Origin: CAISIP01 sp031396205
GTDB taxonomy: Bacteria; Pseudomonadota; Gammaproteobacteria; Burkholderiales; Burkholderiaceae_C
DNA: 64,000 nucleotides
Assembly: GCA_031396205.1 (NCBI GenBank)
Contig: JANNKH010000082.1
Span: 4,402 to 68,401, forward strand
Direction of reading: 5' to 3'
The notes under the pieces are model-generated. The model worked only from the letters and a program-made list of their open reading frames with translations. It was not told the DNA's origin and ran no database searches. This document shows, piece after piece, positions 52,002-61,527 of this stretch; the first letter of the stretch is position 1, and the number at the start of each line of letters is the position of its first letter. The translations under genes were made by a program, and so were the position numbers.

Positions 52002-52589
52002 CTAGCGCGTTGAACCCAGCCCGATCGGCTCGGGCGCGATCATGACGATGCGCGTGAATAGCCGGTCATACAGCGGATCACGCTGGTACTTGCCGGTCAG
52101 GGGATCACAGTTGGTGGCGAACGCCGCGTCCAGCGCGGACCAGTCCTGGGCATTCAGCGACTTCTCGGCGGCGGGAAGGATCTGCGCTTCTTCGATCTGC
52201 ATGTGCTCCAGGTAGAACTGCACATAGCTGCGGGCCGCGGCCTCGAAGGCCGGGCGACGTGAATCGCCCAGCAACTCCCAGGCCAGCAGATGGTGCTGCA
52301 ATTCGCGCACCGCGCCCTCCCCGCGCTGGTGGTCCTTCTCCAGGCGGTCAATGGCGGGCACGGTATGCGGCGCCGCTCGCGCCACTTTCGGAAACAGCAG
52401 TTCGGACTCCTTGGGATGGTGCAGGCGCTCGGGAAACTCGTCGATATAGAAAAGCATCGCCCGCAGCACGTCGAAAAACTGGTCCGCTGCAGCATCCGGA
52501 CCGCGTTGCACCATCAGCAACAATGAACGCAACATCGCCGCCAACGCAGCATGTTCGTCGCGAATGATGCGAATACTCTCGTGGACCAT
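52002..52589 (-). CDS. Hemerythrin HHE-domain protein
   Basis: A 195-residue all-helical protein with the hemerythrin-like iron ligands: RDEHAALAAML near residue 10, ERLHHPKESELLFP near 54, EKDHQRGE near 84 and YLEHMQIEEAQILP near 126. Such proteins bind a di-iron centre and sense or buffer O2, NO or iron. The C-terminal 45 residues (DPLTGKYQRDPLYDRLF) are outside the core. It stands alone, convergent with the alkene reductase gene and divergent from the membrane nuclease-like gene. Confidence 0.9.
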   Translation of the reverse strand: MVHESIRIIRDEHAALAAMLRSLLLMVQRGPDAAADQFFDVLRAMLFYIDEFPERLHHPKESELLFPKVARAAPHTVPAIDRLEKDHQRGEGAVRELQHHLLAWELLGDSRRPAFEAAARSYVQFYLEHMQIEEAQILPAAEKSLNAQDWSALDAAFATNCDPLTGKYQRDPLYDRLFTRIVMIAPEPIGLGSTR

Positions 52590-52768
52590 ATCGACCCTCC
52601 TTTCTCAACGCCAGTACAGGCCTGAGCTTCTCATCACAGGGCGCGTCGGATCTTGATCCATGTCAGGTTTAGATGGTTCAGACCGCCCGCACCAAGGCTC
52701 ACCGAACCAAGCCACGCATGGTACAAACGGCGAGCGCCCGTATCCGGGCGATCGTGGGAGCGTGTTGC

Positions 52769-53341
52769 GTGAAACTGAAGATGGCCAAGAACTCGCTGTT
52801 CGCGATCCTGCTGCGTTCGCCCTGGTGGATCAGCTTCGCGGTGGTCGCGGCCTTCGCAATGGCGTCCGGCGCGCTGCTGCCGCCGAAGTATGTCGCGTTC
52901 GGACTGATGGGCGCGATCCCTTTCCTGGTCATCGGCTCCATCGCGGCTTATCGGCAATTGCGCGCGCCCAGCGCACAGCGGGTCGAACAAACCCTGCAGC
53001 GCGTGGCGGGCATGCCCTGGCGCGATTTTCAGGACACGCTGGAACAGGCCTACCGCAGGCAAGGATTCGCGGTCACGCGGCTCGACGGCCAGGCGGCGGA
53101 TTTGCAACTCACCCAGGGCGCGCAAAACACCCTGGTGGCGGGCAAGCGCTGGAAGGCCGGCAGCCACGGCGTCGAGCCGTTGCGCGCACTGGACAATGCG
53201 CGACAGGCACAGGATGCAAGCCATTGTGTCTACATCTCGCTGACCGAACCCAAGGACACGGCACGGCGCTTTGCGCAGCAAAACGCGATCACCCTGGTCT
53301 ACGGGGTTGCGCTGGTGCAATTGCTGGGCATACAGCCTTAG
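52769..53341 (+). CDS. Membrane-anchored Mrr-like nuclease-fold protein
   Basis: A 190-residue protein with two N-terminal helices (about 18-35 and 43-63), then a cytoplasmic Mrr-catalytic-type fold: WRDFQDTLEQAYRRQGFAVT, ADLQLTQGAQNTLVAGKRWK and CVYISLTEPKDTARRFAQQN. In active Mrr-type enzymes the last catalytic strand normally reads QxK; here it is AGK, so the glutamine is lost while the lysine is kept. The enzyme may be inactive or have shifted chemistry. GTG 52769 is chosen because GGGAG lies 8 bases upstream; ATG 52781 is an alternative. It has no methyltransferase partner, so a restriction role is unlikely. Confidence 0.75.
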   Translation: MKLKMAKNSLFAILLRSPWWISFAVVAAFAMASGALLPPKYVAFGLMGAIPFLVIGSIAAYRQLRAPSAQRVEQTLQRVAGMPWRDFQDTLEQAYRRQGFAVTRLDGQAADLQLTQGAQNTLVAGKRWKAGSHGVEPLRALDNARQAQDASHCVYISLTEPKDTARRFAQQNAITLVYGVALVQLLGIQP

Positions 53342-53498
53342 CGCCGGACTGGCATCGGACGGCTCGCGTGCCGACAGTCCGCGTCTTTACAAACTATTGT
53401 CGTTCGCGCATCGCGCGGAAACATCTGGCGCGCACACTCGTATTCAACCTGATGTGCATCACCGCCTTCAGGTCATAAACCACCCAAAGGACTGTCAC

Positions 53499-53996
53499 AT
53501 GCAATCTATCGTCAAACCCCTGTTTGCAGCCGCGCTGCTGGCATCATCGGCCTTTGTAGCCCACGCACAATCAGCCACCCCCGATACCCGGCCGCAAGCC
53601 CATGCCATGGCGCAGCATGGACGCATGGACCCGGCCAAGATGCTGGAGCACATGGCCGCGCGCCAAGCCGAGCTCAAGGCCAAGCTCAAGCTCAATGCCG
53701 CGCAAGAGGGCGCCTGGAACGACTATGTCGCAGCGCTGCAACCACCGGCCGACATGGCGGCGCGCATGAGCCGTGACAACCGCCAGAAGATGCACCAGGA
53801 AATGCAGTCACTGACCACGCCCGAGCGGCTCGACCGCATGGCCGCGATGAAGGCCGAGCGTGACGCACAGATGACGCGGCGCGCACAGGCGACGCGCAAC
53901 TTCTACGATGTCCTCACTGCCGAACAGCAAAAGGTGTTCGACGCCAATACCATGATGGGCGGTCATGGCGGCAAAGGCGGGCGTCACCACGGCTGA
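53499..53996 (+). CDS. Spy/CpxP-like periplasmic LTxxQ protein
   Basis: A 165-residue exported protein. Residues 1-23 are a signal peptide (AALLASSAFVAHAQ). The mature part is helical, charged and methionine/histidine-rich, with the two repeats characteristic of the family: SLTTPERLDRMAAMKAERDA and VLTAEQQKVFDANTM. It ends in a His/Gly tail (GGHGGKGGRHHG) that may bind metal. Relatives such as Spy are ATP-independent periplasmic chaperones induced by envelope stress or copper. ATG 53499 has AAAGGA upstream. It is a single gene. Confidence 0.82.
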   Translation: MQSIVKPLFAAALLASSAFVAHAQSATPDTRPQAHAMAQHGRMDPAKMLEHMAARQAELKAKLKLNAAQEGAWNDYVAALQPPADMAARMSRDNRQKMHQEMQSLTTPERLDRMAAMKAERDAQMTRRAQATRNFYDVLTAEQQKVFDANTMMGGHGGKGGRHHG

Positions 53997-54025
53997 TCCT
54001 GTGCCCACCACCTGGCGCACCCGCG

Positions 54026-54391
54026 TCAGGCGAGCAGTTTTTGCAACTCTCCGCTGGCCAGCAATTTTTCCACGTCATCGGCACCGCCCACGAGCGTGCC
54101 CTTGACGAACACCATCGGAAATGTAGGCCAGCCGGTCCACATCTTGAGCGCGTTGCGGTTGCGCCAGGTATTGAAGTAATTGCCGTATTCCAGATAGTGG
54201 TAGGCGACGCCGGCTGCATCAAGCAGCTTGCGTGCCTTCTTTGGCATCGGGTTCATGCCCATGCCCACCACCACTACGGCATGTGCAGCCAGCGCCGACT
54301 GGACCTCGCGCACCAGGTCTTGCCGACTGGTGGCCATCTTGTCCCGGATTGCAGGATGAATATGGGACTCGTCGAGTATGGGTCGCGCCAT
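54026..54391 (-). CDS. Glutaredoxin-fold protein lacking the catalytic cysteine
   Basis: A 121-residue protein that follows the monothiol glutaredoxin pattern: an N-terminal helix, AAHAVVVVGMGMNPMPKKAR where the CxxC/CGFS motif should lie, YHYLEYGNYF, and then WPTFPMVFVKGTLVGGADDV with the cis-proline TFP and glutathione-binding GG. The whole protein contains no cysteine, so redox catalysis of the ordinary kind is excluded. It may have a structural or glutathione-binding role. The gene is single and divergent from the DUF2189 gene. Confidence 0.78.
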   Translation of the reverse strand: MARPILDESHIHPAIRDKMATSRQDLVREVQSALAAHAVVVVGMGMNPMPKKARKLLDAAGVAYHYLEYGNYFNTWRNRNALKMWTGWPTFPMVFVKGTLVGGADDVEKLLASGELQKLLA

Positions 54392-54483
54392 GAAAGTGCT
54401 CCTGCTGATTAAACTCGGCCATTATGCGGGGACCCGGGTGTACCCTGGCCGCGAAACAGCCTGTGCTCCATGCGTAAACTCCC

Positions 54484-55344
54484 ATGGAGCGCGAGCGCCC
54501 CATCCATCGCATGCAACCCAACAAACACCCCGGCGCCAACACCGATTCCACCATCGTGGTTCGAACGGTCAGCATGTTTGCCCCACTGCAATGGCTGGCG
54601 CTGGGTTGGCGCGATCTCAGGCGTAGCGGATGGCTCAGTCTGCTGCATGGCTTTGCGGTTACCGGTTTCGGCTTGGCGTTGCTGGTCATCGCGCACCAGA
54701 AATTCTGGCTGCTGGCGGGTGCGTTCTCCGGATTTCTGGTGGTTGCGCCAGTGCTGGCAACCAGCCTGTATGCCATGAGCCGTGCGTTGGCGCACGGCCG
54801 GCCGGTCCATCCGCGGCTGCTGCACGATAGCTGGCTGAGCTGGCAGCGCTCACGCCGATCCGAGCCCGCCGGCTATTGGTGCATGGTGCGTTTTGGCCTG
54901 TTACTGGCCTTGGCCGGCACCGGCTGGGTCATGACGTCGGCCGCCTTGATCACGCTAATGGCAGGCGCGCCGGTTCAGGCACCCTTGGACTTCCTGCGTC
55001 TGGTGGTGCTGGCGCCAGACAATTACCTGTTCGAGATCTGGTTGTTGATGGGCGGCGTGCTGGCGGCGCCGATTTTTGCATCCAGTGTAGTGTCGATGCC
55101 GCTGATGCTCGATCGGCGCATCAGCGTGATGCGTGCCGTACTCACCAGCTGGCGCGTGGTGCTGGCCAATCCGGGGCCGATGGCACTCTGGGCCGCCTTG
55201 ATCATGCTGCTGGTGCTGCTGGGCTTTGTGACGGCATTGCTGGCGCTGGTGGTGCTGGTGCCGGTTCTGGGTCACGCCAGCTGGCACGCCTATGCCGCGC
55301 TGGTGGACGCCAGCGCCCTGCCGGAACGCCCGCTGGGACTATGA
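54484..55344 (+). CDS. DUF2189 family integral membrane protein
   Basis: A 286-residue inner-membrane protein with about six helices in pairs: LHGFAVTGFGLALLVIAHQ, LLAGAFSGFLVVAPVLATSL, FGLLLALAGTGWVMTSAALI, WLLMGGVLAAPIFASSVV and MALWAALIMLLVLLGFVTAL. The motif RVVLANPGPMALW and LYAMSRAL region match DUF2189. Function is unknown. ATG 54484 is one of three possible starts (others 54511 and 54574); none has a good ribosome binding site. Its stop TGA lies inside the start of a short repeat (55341-55392) that separates it from the DUF2788 gene. Confidence 0.78.
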   Translation: MERERPIHRMQPNKHPGANTDSTIVVRTVSMFAPLQWLALGWRDLRRSGWLSLLHGFAVTGFGLALLVIAHQKFWLLAGAFSGFLVVAPVLATSLYAMSRALAHGRPVHPRLLHDSWLSWQRSRRSEPAGYWCMVRFGLLLALAGTGWVMTSAALITLMAGAPVQAPLDFLRLVVLAPDNYLFEIWLLMGGVLAAPIFASSVVSMPLMLDRRISVMRAVLTSWRVVLANPGPMALWAALIMLLVLLGFVTALLALVVLVPVLGHASWHAYAALVDASALPERPLGL

Positions 55345-55392
55345 GCCGCAGGGCCGCGCCCAAGGCGAACTCCGCAGTGCGCAGCACGCAGG
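55341..55392 (+). repeat. Intercistronic ~55-bp repeat, diverged copy
   Basis: The segment starts ATGAGCCGCAGGGCCGCGCC and ends GTGCGCAGCACGCAGG, matching the repeat units at 5635-5689 and 40479-40601 apart from small indels and substitutions. As at 5635 the stop codon of the upstream gene is part of the ATGA at the left end. Here the terminal motif is GCAGG, not GGAGG, and the next start codon is 32 bases away. Confidence 0.75.
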
Positions 55393-55424
55393 GTCGTCCG
55401 TTGAGACCGGCCAGGTAGCGTCAC

Positions 55425-55637
55425 ATGTTCGGCTTTACCGAAGAGCAGATTGCATCCTTTGGCCTGACCTTCGGCCTGGGCGCTTTCATGCTCTACATGC
55501 TGTTCATCGTCGGGCATCTGGCCTGGGAGGCGAAAGCCGGCAAATTCGGCGCGTTCGTGATTTTCCTGGGCCTGGCATTCGGCATGGTCGGCTTTGTTGC
55601 CAAATACCTGATCCAGTGGGTGCTGGGTATCCAGTAA
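55425..55637 (+). CDS. DUF2788 small membrane protein
   Basis: A 70-residue protein with two helices (FGLGAFMLYMLFIVGHLAW and GAFVIFLGLAFGMVGFVAKY) and the start FGFTEEQIASFGLTFG, matching the DUF2788 family. Function is unknown. It follows the DUF2189 gene on the same strand after a short repeat and is convergent with the NnrU gene. Confidence 0.82.
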   Translation: MFGFTEEQIASFGLTFGLGAFMLYMLFIVGHLAWEAKAGKFGAFVIFLGLAFGMVGFVAKYLIQWVLGIQ

Positions 55638-55663
55638 CCCGAAGATCCAGCGGCGTCATTGCG

Positions 55664-56248
55664 CTAGCCGATAATCCGGATGCCGATCCACCAGCCATGC
55701 AGCCAAAACGCAAATGCGGCCCATGCCAGTGCGCCAATCACCAGCGTGACCAAGCTGGGCAGCAGGCGACCGGCGGGATAAAGGACAGACCCGGCTCGGT
55801 CGCGGCGCCGGGCCGCGGAAAAATTCAGCACGGCCCATACCAGGAACGTTCCGAACAGCAACACATGGGCCAGGTTGCCGTTGGCCAGCAAATGGGCCAG
55901 CGCCCACGCCTTGACGGCCAGCACCATCGGATGATGCACCCAGGCCTTGATGCTGTTGCCGGGCACATAGGCCGCCACCAGCAACACAAAGGCCACCAGG
56001 GTGAGCAGCCACGCCAGATGGCGCATGCCGGCCGGTGGACTCCACACCTGCACCGGAGCCACTCGCGCCAGCGAGAAACCCCAGACGATCAACACAAAGC
56101 CCAACAGCGAGACGACGGAATACGCAGCCTTCCACGGCTGCGCGCCAATGCGCGCGATGGTCCGGGTGCGCCAGTCGTCGGCCACGATGCGCACCGAATG
56201 CACACCCAGAAACAATGCCAGACCCAGTATCAGATACGCCATGCCCAT
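55664..56248 (-). CDS. NnrU family membrane protein
   Basis: A 194-residue inner-membrane protein with five to six helices. The N-terminus AYLILGLALFLGVHSVRIVA, the RHLAWLLTLVAFVLLVAAYV segment, PGNSIKAWVHHPMVLAVKAW and WALAHLLANGNLAHVLLFG match NnrU. Family members were named from nitric-oxide reductase regions, and the conserved histidines suggest heme contact, but a role here is unproven as no denitrification genes are near. ATG 56248 or 56242 could be used. Confidence 0.86.
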   Translation of the reverse strand: MGMAYLILGLALFLGVHSVRIVADDWRTRTIARIGAQPWKAAYSVVSLLGFVLIVWGFSLARVAPVQVWSPPAGMRHLAWLLTLVAFVLLVAAYVPGNSIKAWVHHPMVLAVKAWALAHLLANGNLAHVLLFGTFLVWAVLNFSAARRRDRAGSVLYPAGRLLPSLVTLVIGALAWAAFAFWLHGWWIGIRIIG

Positions 56249-56277
56249 GCCTCTCGTTGGTTCATCCTTCGGCCGTT

Positions 56278-57867
56278 TCAGGCCCCCAGCACCCGGTTCT
56301 TGCCCGCCCGTTTGGCCATGTACATCGCCTGGTCGGCGCGTTTGAGCGCGGAGGCGCTGTCCTCGTCCTGTGACAGTTGCGCCACGCCGGCGCTGAAAGT
56401 GATCAGCAGTTTCTCGGTCCCGGCCAGGAATATCTGCTTGGTCAGTTCACGCTGCAGCCGTACCATCGCCTCGATGCCTTTTTCAAGCGGAGTGTCGGGC
56501 AGCAAAAGAACGAACTCCTCGCCGCCATAACGCGCCAGCGTATCCTGCGGCCGCATGCAATCGCGCGCCACCTTGGCCAGGTGCGCCAATGCCTGGTCGC
56601 CCGTCGAATGGCCACGTTCGTCATTGATGCGCTTGAAATTGTCGATGTCGAGCAGCGCGACGCACAGGGCCGACGATTTGCGGCGCACCACCGCCAACTC
56701 GCGGCTGAACGCTTCATCGAGTCCCTTGCGATTGAGCGCGCCGGTCAGCGTGTCATGGCGCGCCTGGGCGCTGACACGATCGAGCTCCTGGTGCAACTTG
56801 ACAATCTCGGCCTCGGTCGCCTGGGCACGTTCACGCATGCCCTGCAGTTCGTCCCGGGTGATGAGTGATTGCTGCGCAATCTTGCGGGTCGCGTTCACCA
56901 CCTGCTTGACCACCGGCGTGAGCTCGGCCAGGCTTTGCGCGCCTTCGATCAGGCTCGCATTTTGCGCCATCTCCGCGCCAAACGCATCCGTGGAATTGGT
57001 CATGAGCGACAGGCGCTCGATGAATATGCGCAGCATCTGGCGCATTTCCTCCTGCGCCTCCAGCGCGCGGCCCTTGGCCTCTGACTGCTTGAGAATGACG
57101 TCGCGCAGCCTGCGCTCGACCTCGTCGAGCCGGCGCAATGTCAACGGCGGTGTGGTTGCCTGCATCAAGGCGTCGACCTGGCCCTTGAGCCAGCGGTCGT
57201 CCAGGCTCAAATCGCTGATGTTCTCCATGATCAGTCGCAGCAGATGCAGCAAAGTCGACTTGATCTCGGCCTGATCCTCGGCGGCAAACGACACCCGATG
57301 GCCGAAAGTGGACAGCAACTGCTTGACCCGAACCACATCGGCGCCGGGTTCGCGCATGACCTTGAGCAGTTCACCGGTTTGCTCGGAAAAACGGACGTCA
57401 TCGGTACCCAGCGCCGGTTGCGCGAACTCGATCAACCGGGCGATTTGCTCCAGGAAGTCCGTGGTCAACGCCGGAGTCACCGCCTGTGCCGCAGTGCCGT
57501 CGGCCTTGCTGATCACGCCGGCATGGGCGGCAGCCGAGAAACCGGCATCCACCGCTTCAGTCCCGCTCGCGCCGCCCATGCGGGGGGCAAAATTGCCGTA
57601 AGCGGACAGCGCATCCTGGACACCCTGCCAATTGAGCTGGGACACCGCGTATTCCAGCAACGCCCGCTGCTTCTGCTGGCCGGGCGTATTAGCCGGCAGC
57701 GCCTGTGCGATCTTGCGCAACTCCTCGAGCGGAAACGGCGGATTGTTGGGCAGATTGCCGATCTCGTTGAAAACCGATCGGTAGTTGACCGGCGTCGGGG
57801 CCAGCTTGCGCAGGATCAACTGCTTGAGTGTTTCGCGCGCCAAATCGGGCACGGTTCTATCGACCAT
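56278..57867 (-). CDS. GGDEF-domain diguanylate cyclase
   Basis: A 529-residue protein. Residues 1-360 are mostly helical with long coiled coil (for example RERAQATEAEIVKLHQELDR), without membrane helices. The C-terminal GGDEF domain (about 365-529) begins DTLTGALNRKGLDEAFSREL and contains LARYGGEEFVLLLPDTPLEKG, an intact active site of the GGEEF kind. It makes cyclic-di-GMP from GTP. I see no RxxD inhibitory site just before the GGEEF. ATG 57867 has AGGTG at the right distance; a GTG at 57876 would add three residues. It is 13 bp downstream of the hydrolase gene, so the two are co-transcribed. Confidence 0.92.
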   Translation of the reverse strand: MVDRTVPDLARETLKQLILRKLAPTPVNYRSVFNEIGNLPNNPPFPLEELRKIAQALPANTPGQQKQRALLEYAVSQLNWQGVQDALSAYGNFAPRMGGASGTEAVDAGFSAAAHAGVISKADGTAAQAVTPALTTDFLEQIARLIEFAQPALGTDDVRFSEQTGELLKVMREPGADVVRVKQLLSTFGHRVSFAAEDQAEIKSTLLHLLRLIMENISDLSLDDRWLKGQVDALMQATTPPLTLRRLDEVERRLRDVILKQSEAKGRALEAQEEMRQMLRIFIERLSLMTNSTDAFGAEMAQNASLIEGAQSLAELTPVVKQVVNATRKIAQQSLITRDELQGMRERAQATEAEIVKLHQELDRVSAQARHDTLTGALNRKGLDEAFSRELAVVRRKSSALCVALLDIDNFKRINDERGHSTGDQALAHLAKVARDCMRPQDTLARYGGEEFVLLLPDTPLEKGIEAMVRLQRELTKQIFLAGTEKLLITFSAGVAQLSQDEDSASALKRADQAMYMAKRAGKNRVLGA

Positions 57868-57880
57868 AGGATGCACACCT

Positions 57881-58837
57881 CTATCGTTGCGTCGTCACGC
57901 CGAGAAACCGCTGTACCTCTGCCACCGTGCGCGCCGGATCTTCCAGCTGCGGCACATGTCCCAACCCATCCAGCACGACCAGGCGGGCGCCCGGGATATC
58001 GCGCGCAAACCGCCGCCCGGACTCAAGCGGAATCAACCGATCGTGCGCGCCCCACAGCACGAGCGTCGGCAACCGCAAGGCACGGATCCGCTGCGACTGA
58101 TCCACCGGGGGAATTGCCAGACGCTGCGCCAGTGCGCGGCGATTACCCGCACGCAAGGCCATATCGTAATACCGGTCCACCAGCTCGGGGGTCACCCAGG
58201 ACGGCTCGCCAACCACATTGCGCACGCTGGCCAGAACCAGGCCGCGCGGCAACACCCACTCCAGCACGGTATTGGCCGGCCAGGCGCGGGCCATTCGGAA
58301 TCCCCATGGAACCTCCAACGGCTCAAACGGATAGCCCGCCGCATCAACCAGCAACAATTGGCGAACCCGGTCCGGCTGCGCGTAAGCGGTCTGCCAGGCG
58401 ATCTGGCCACCCAGCGAATTGCCGCCCAACACGAAGGATCGCACGCCGAGCCGATCCAACACCGCCATTACGAAACGCACATCGGCGTCGATCGAATAGT
58501 CCGCCTGCGGATGCGGGCCGGTCAGGCCGAAGCCGGGCAGGTCGAAACGAATCACCCGCCGCTGGCCGCGCAGGGCCTCGGTCCAGCCATCCCAGGTGTG
58601 CAAGCTGTCCGAAGTTCCATGCAAAAGCACGATCGGGTTCGGATCGTCGCGCGGGCCCTCGTCGCGCAGGTGCACCTGCATGCCGTCAACGGCCAGGAAG
58701 CGCGATGGCGGCTGTGCCCAGCGCTGTGTCAATGACGTGAGCGGCTTGTCAGGTGCCCAGACAGCCACCAGGCCGGCCAGGAAGAAAAACAGCAGGCCCG
58801 CCAACAACAGCAGCGCGGCCTTGTAGAACAAATGCAT
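57881..58837 (-). CDS. Membrane-anchored alpha/beta hydrolase
   Basis: A 318-residue serine hydrolase. A single helix (residues 7-30, LLLLAGLLFFFLAGLVAVW) anchors it. The hydrolase domain has IVLLHGTSDSLHTWDGW (oxyanion HG, about 69), LPGFGLTGPHP, the nucleophile elbow LGGNSLGGQIAWQ (Ser near 140), an acid in LWGAHDRLIP and the terminal histidine in LDGLGHVPQLEDP. The substrate is unknown; relatives hydrolyse esters or C-C bonds. It is first in the two-gene unit with the diguanylate cyclase. Confidence 0.87.
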   Translation of the reverse strand: MHLFYKAALLLLAGLLFFFLAGLVAVWAPDKPLTSLTQRWAQPPSRFLAVDGMQVHLRDEGPRDDPNPIVLLHGTSDSLHTWDGWTEALRGQRRVIRFDLPGFGLTGPHPQADYSIDADVRFVMAVLDRLGVRSFVLGGNSLGGQIAWQTAYAQPDRVRQLLLVDAAGYPFEPLEVPWGFRMARAWPANTVLEWVLPRGLVLASVRNVVGEPSWVTPELVDRYYDMALRAGNRRALAQRLAIPPVDQSQRIRALRLPTLVLWGAHDRLIPLESGRRFARDIPGARLVVLDGLGHVPQLEDPARTVAEVQRFLGVTTQR

Positions 58838-58870
58838 CGGGCCACTGTAACCGTGCCGCGGCAGGGCGCA

Positions 58871-59491
58871 TCAATCCGGCTCCCACTGGGAACGCGGCCA
58901 ATGCGACAGGCACAGGAACGAGCCCAGTGTGCGGCGCTCCGCTTCGGTCAGCGGGCCCTTGGCCCGCGCCGCCTTGCGGCAATGCTCGAAGCGCTCGGAG
59001 ACGCGGTCAAATACCGCGTCGCGGTTGCAGACCTCCAACAGTTGCCCGGTCTGGGGCCACTCGACGGTGCAATCGTCGGCGACCACGACCAGCACATCGA
59101 GTTCAAGGTTGTCGAAAAACCCCTTCTGGCGCACGCGTCGGTCCAGAAACGCCTTGAGCAACAGCGCCTGGACATAGGCCCTCGTGATCGGCGAGCCCAG
59201 CACCAGCGGACGTTCGTCGGCCCAGCAGGTCCAGTTGCCGTCGTCATCGATCTGCACCCGCCCGCTGACGTCTTCGCGCTCGATCACCAGCATGCCATGG
59301 TCATGCAGCAGCAAGTGGTCGACACGCGCCATCGTGCCGCCCGAGCGGATGCGCAGCCCATTGAGCACATCCACCGACGTGCTGCGGCGATAGTAGCGGC
59401 GCAAGTAGTAGGCCATGCGATCCGCGGATATCCGGGCCGCAAACGCCTGCTCGTCTCCACCATGAAACGGGTCGAGCTCCTTCAGAATCAT
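58871..59491 (-). CDS. NERD-like nuclease-fold protein, copy 1
   Basis: A 206-residue soluble protein of the nuclease-related (NERD) type. After MILKELDPFHGG comes the NERD-like core: MARVDHLLLHDHGMLVIERED (about 55-75), where Asp of RVDHLL and Glu of VIER are in the places of the nuclease acids, and LELDVLVVVADDCTVEW near 130. The lysine expected in the ExK motif is replaced (ERE). The C-terminal 45 residues are charged and helical. A second gene of the same length and pattern lies 69 bp away, so this is a tandem duplication. Its function is unknown. Confidence 0.75.
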   Translation of the reverse strand: MILKELDPFHGGDEQAFAARISADRMAYYLRRYYRRSTSVDVLNGLRIRSGGTMARVDHLLLHDHGMLVIEREDVSGRVQIDDDGNWTCWADERPLVLGSPITRAYVQALLLKAFLDRRVRQKGFFDNLELDVLVVVADDCTVEWPQTGQLLEVCNRDAVFDRVSERFEHCRKAARAKGPLTEAERRTLGSFLCLSHWPRSQWEPD

Positions 59492-59560
59492 TTTCGCAAG
59501 AACCTCCCTGCCAGCTGCCCCGGTCTGGTGCGCTTGCGCGCGCCAGCCAGGATCATGTGT

Positions 59561-60181
59561 TTATCGTGGCGCCGTCCGCACCTGCGGCCGGTGCAAAGAC
59601 TGCAGAAACCCTCCCAGGCGCCGACGTTCCGGGCCTGTCAATACGCCAGAAGTCGTTGCTGCCCGCCGACACTGGAGAATACGCTGATTCACCCGCTCAT
59701 GTACCTGGTCGGTCTTGCAGACCTCCGGCAGCGGGCCCATCGCTGGCCACTCGATGCGGTCCGTATCGGGTACTGCCACCAGCACATCGAGTTCGATGCT
59801 GTCGAAAAAGCCTTTCTGCATCACATACTTGTCCAGGAATGCCTTGAGCGACAAGGCGCGCAGATAGGCCCGGGTAATCGGTGACCGGATTTCCGTCGCC
59901 GAGTCAGCGCGCCAGCGTATCCACTGGCCATCGTCCTTGATCTGCACCCGATCAGGCAGGCTTTCGCGCTCGATGATGATCAGGCCATAAGGGTACAGCA
60001 GCAAATGGTCGATCTGGGTGACCACCGTGCCAGAGCTCACGCGCAGGTAGTTGAGCACGTCAACCTCCTCGCTCTTGCCGTAGAACCGCCGCAGGTGGTA
60101 GGCCATGCGGTCCTGGGCGATACGGTGGGCGATCTCGTCCTGGGTGTTGCCAAGAAAAGGGTCCAGCTCCTTCAATATCAT
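59561..60181 (-). CDS. NERD-like nuclease-fold protein, copy 2
   Basis: A 206-residue paralogue of the neighbour at 58871-59491. Both begin MILKELDPF and share DRMAYHLRRFY-type, VTQIDHLLLYPYGLIIIERE, SPITRAYLRALSLKAFLDK, QKGFFDSIELDVLVAV and GPERRRLGGFL-type blocks. As in copy 1, the ExK lysine of the NERD nuclease motif is missing (IERES). Divergence is substantial, so the duplication is old and both copies have been kept open, which argues that both are functional. Confidence 0.75.
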   Translation of the reverse strand: MILKELDPFLGNTQDEIAHRIAQDRMAYHLRRFYGKSEEVDVLNYLRVSSGTVVTQIDHLLLYPYGLIIIERESLPDRVQIKDDGQWIRWRADSATEIRSPITRAYLRALSLKAFLDKYVMQKGFFDSIELDVLVAVPDTDRIEWPAMGPLPEVCKTDQVHERVNQRILQCRRAATTSGVLTGPERRRLGGFLQSLHRPQVRTAPR

Positions 60182-60337
60182 GGTCCGCGCGATCCCTGTT
60201 GCCTTTTTGCCATCATGTTAACTGGATCGATCCGGCCCGCGGCGCAATCGTCTCCATCGACATCCAAACCCTGCATCAGCGCCTGGTTTCACCACCGCCG
60301 TGCGCCGGGCACGCGTGCCGCCGGGTCGTGCCGGCCC

Positions 60338-61450
<1,113 letters not shown>

Positions 61451-61527
61451 GCACGAATTGTCACCATTTTGACCATTCCGTCCAGCCCGGCGCCAGTCTG
61501 GCCGCATACGCTCTAATTGCAGACTAC

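Noticed and set aside
54555..54580. GGTTCGAA-like string suggesting a tRNA T-arm
   Set aside because: No acceptor stem or anticodon arm fits around it; it lies in the coding sequence of the DUF2189 protein.
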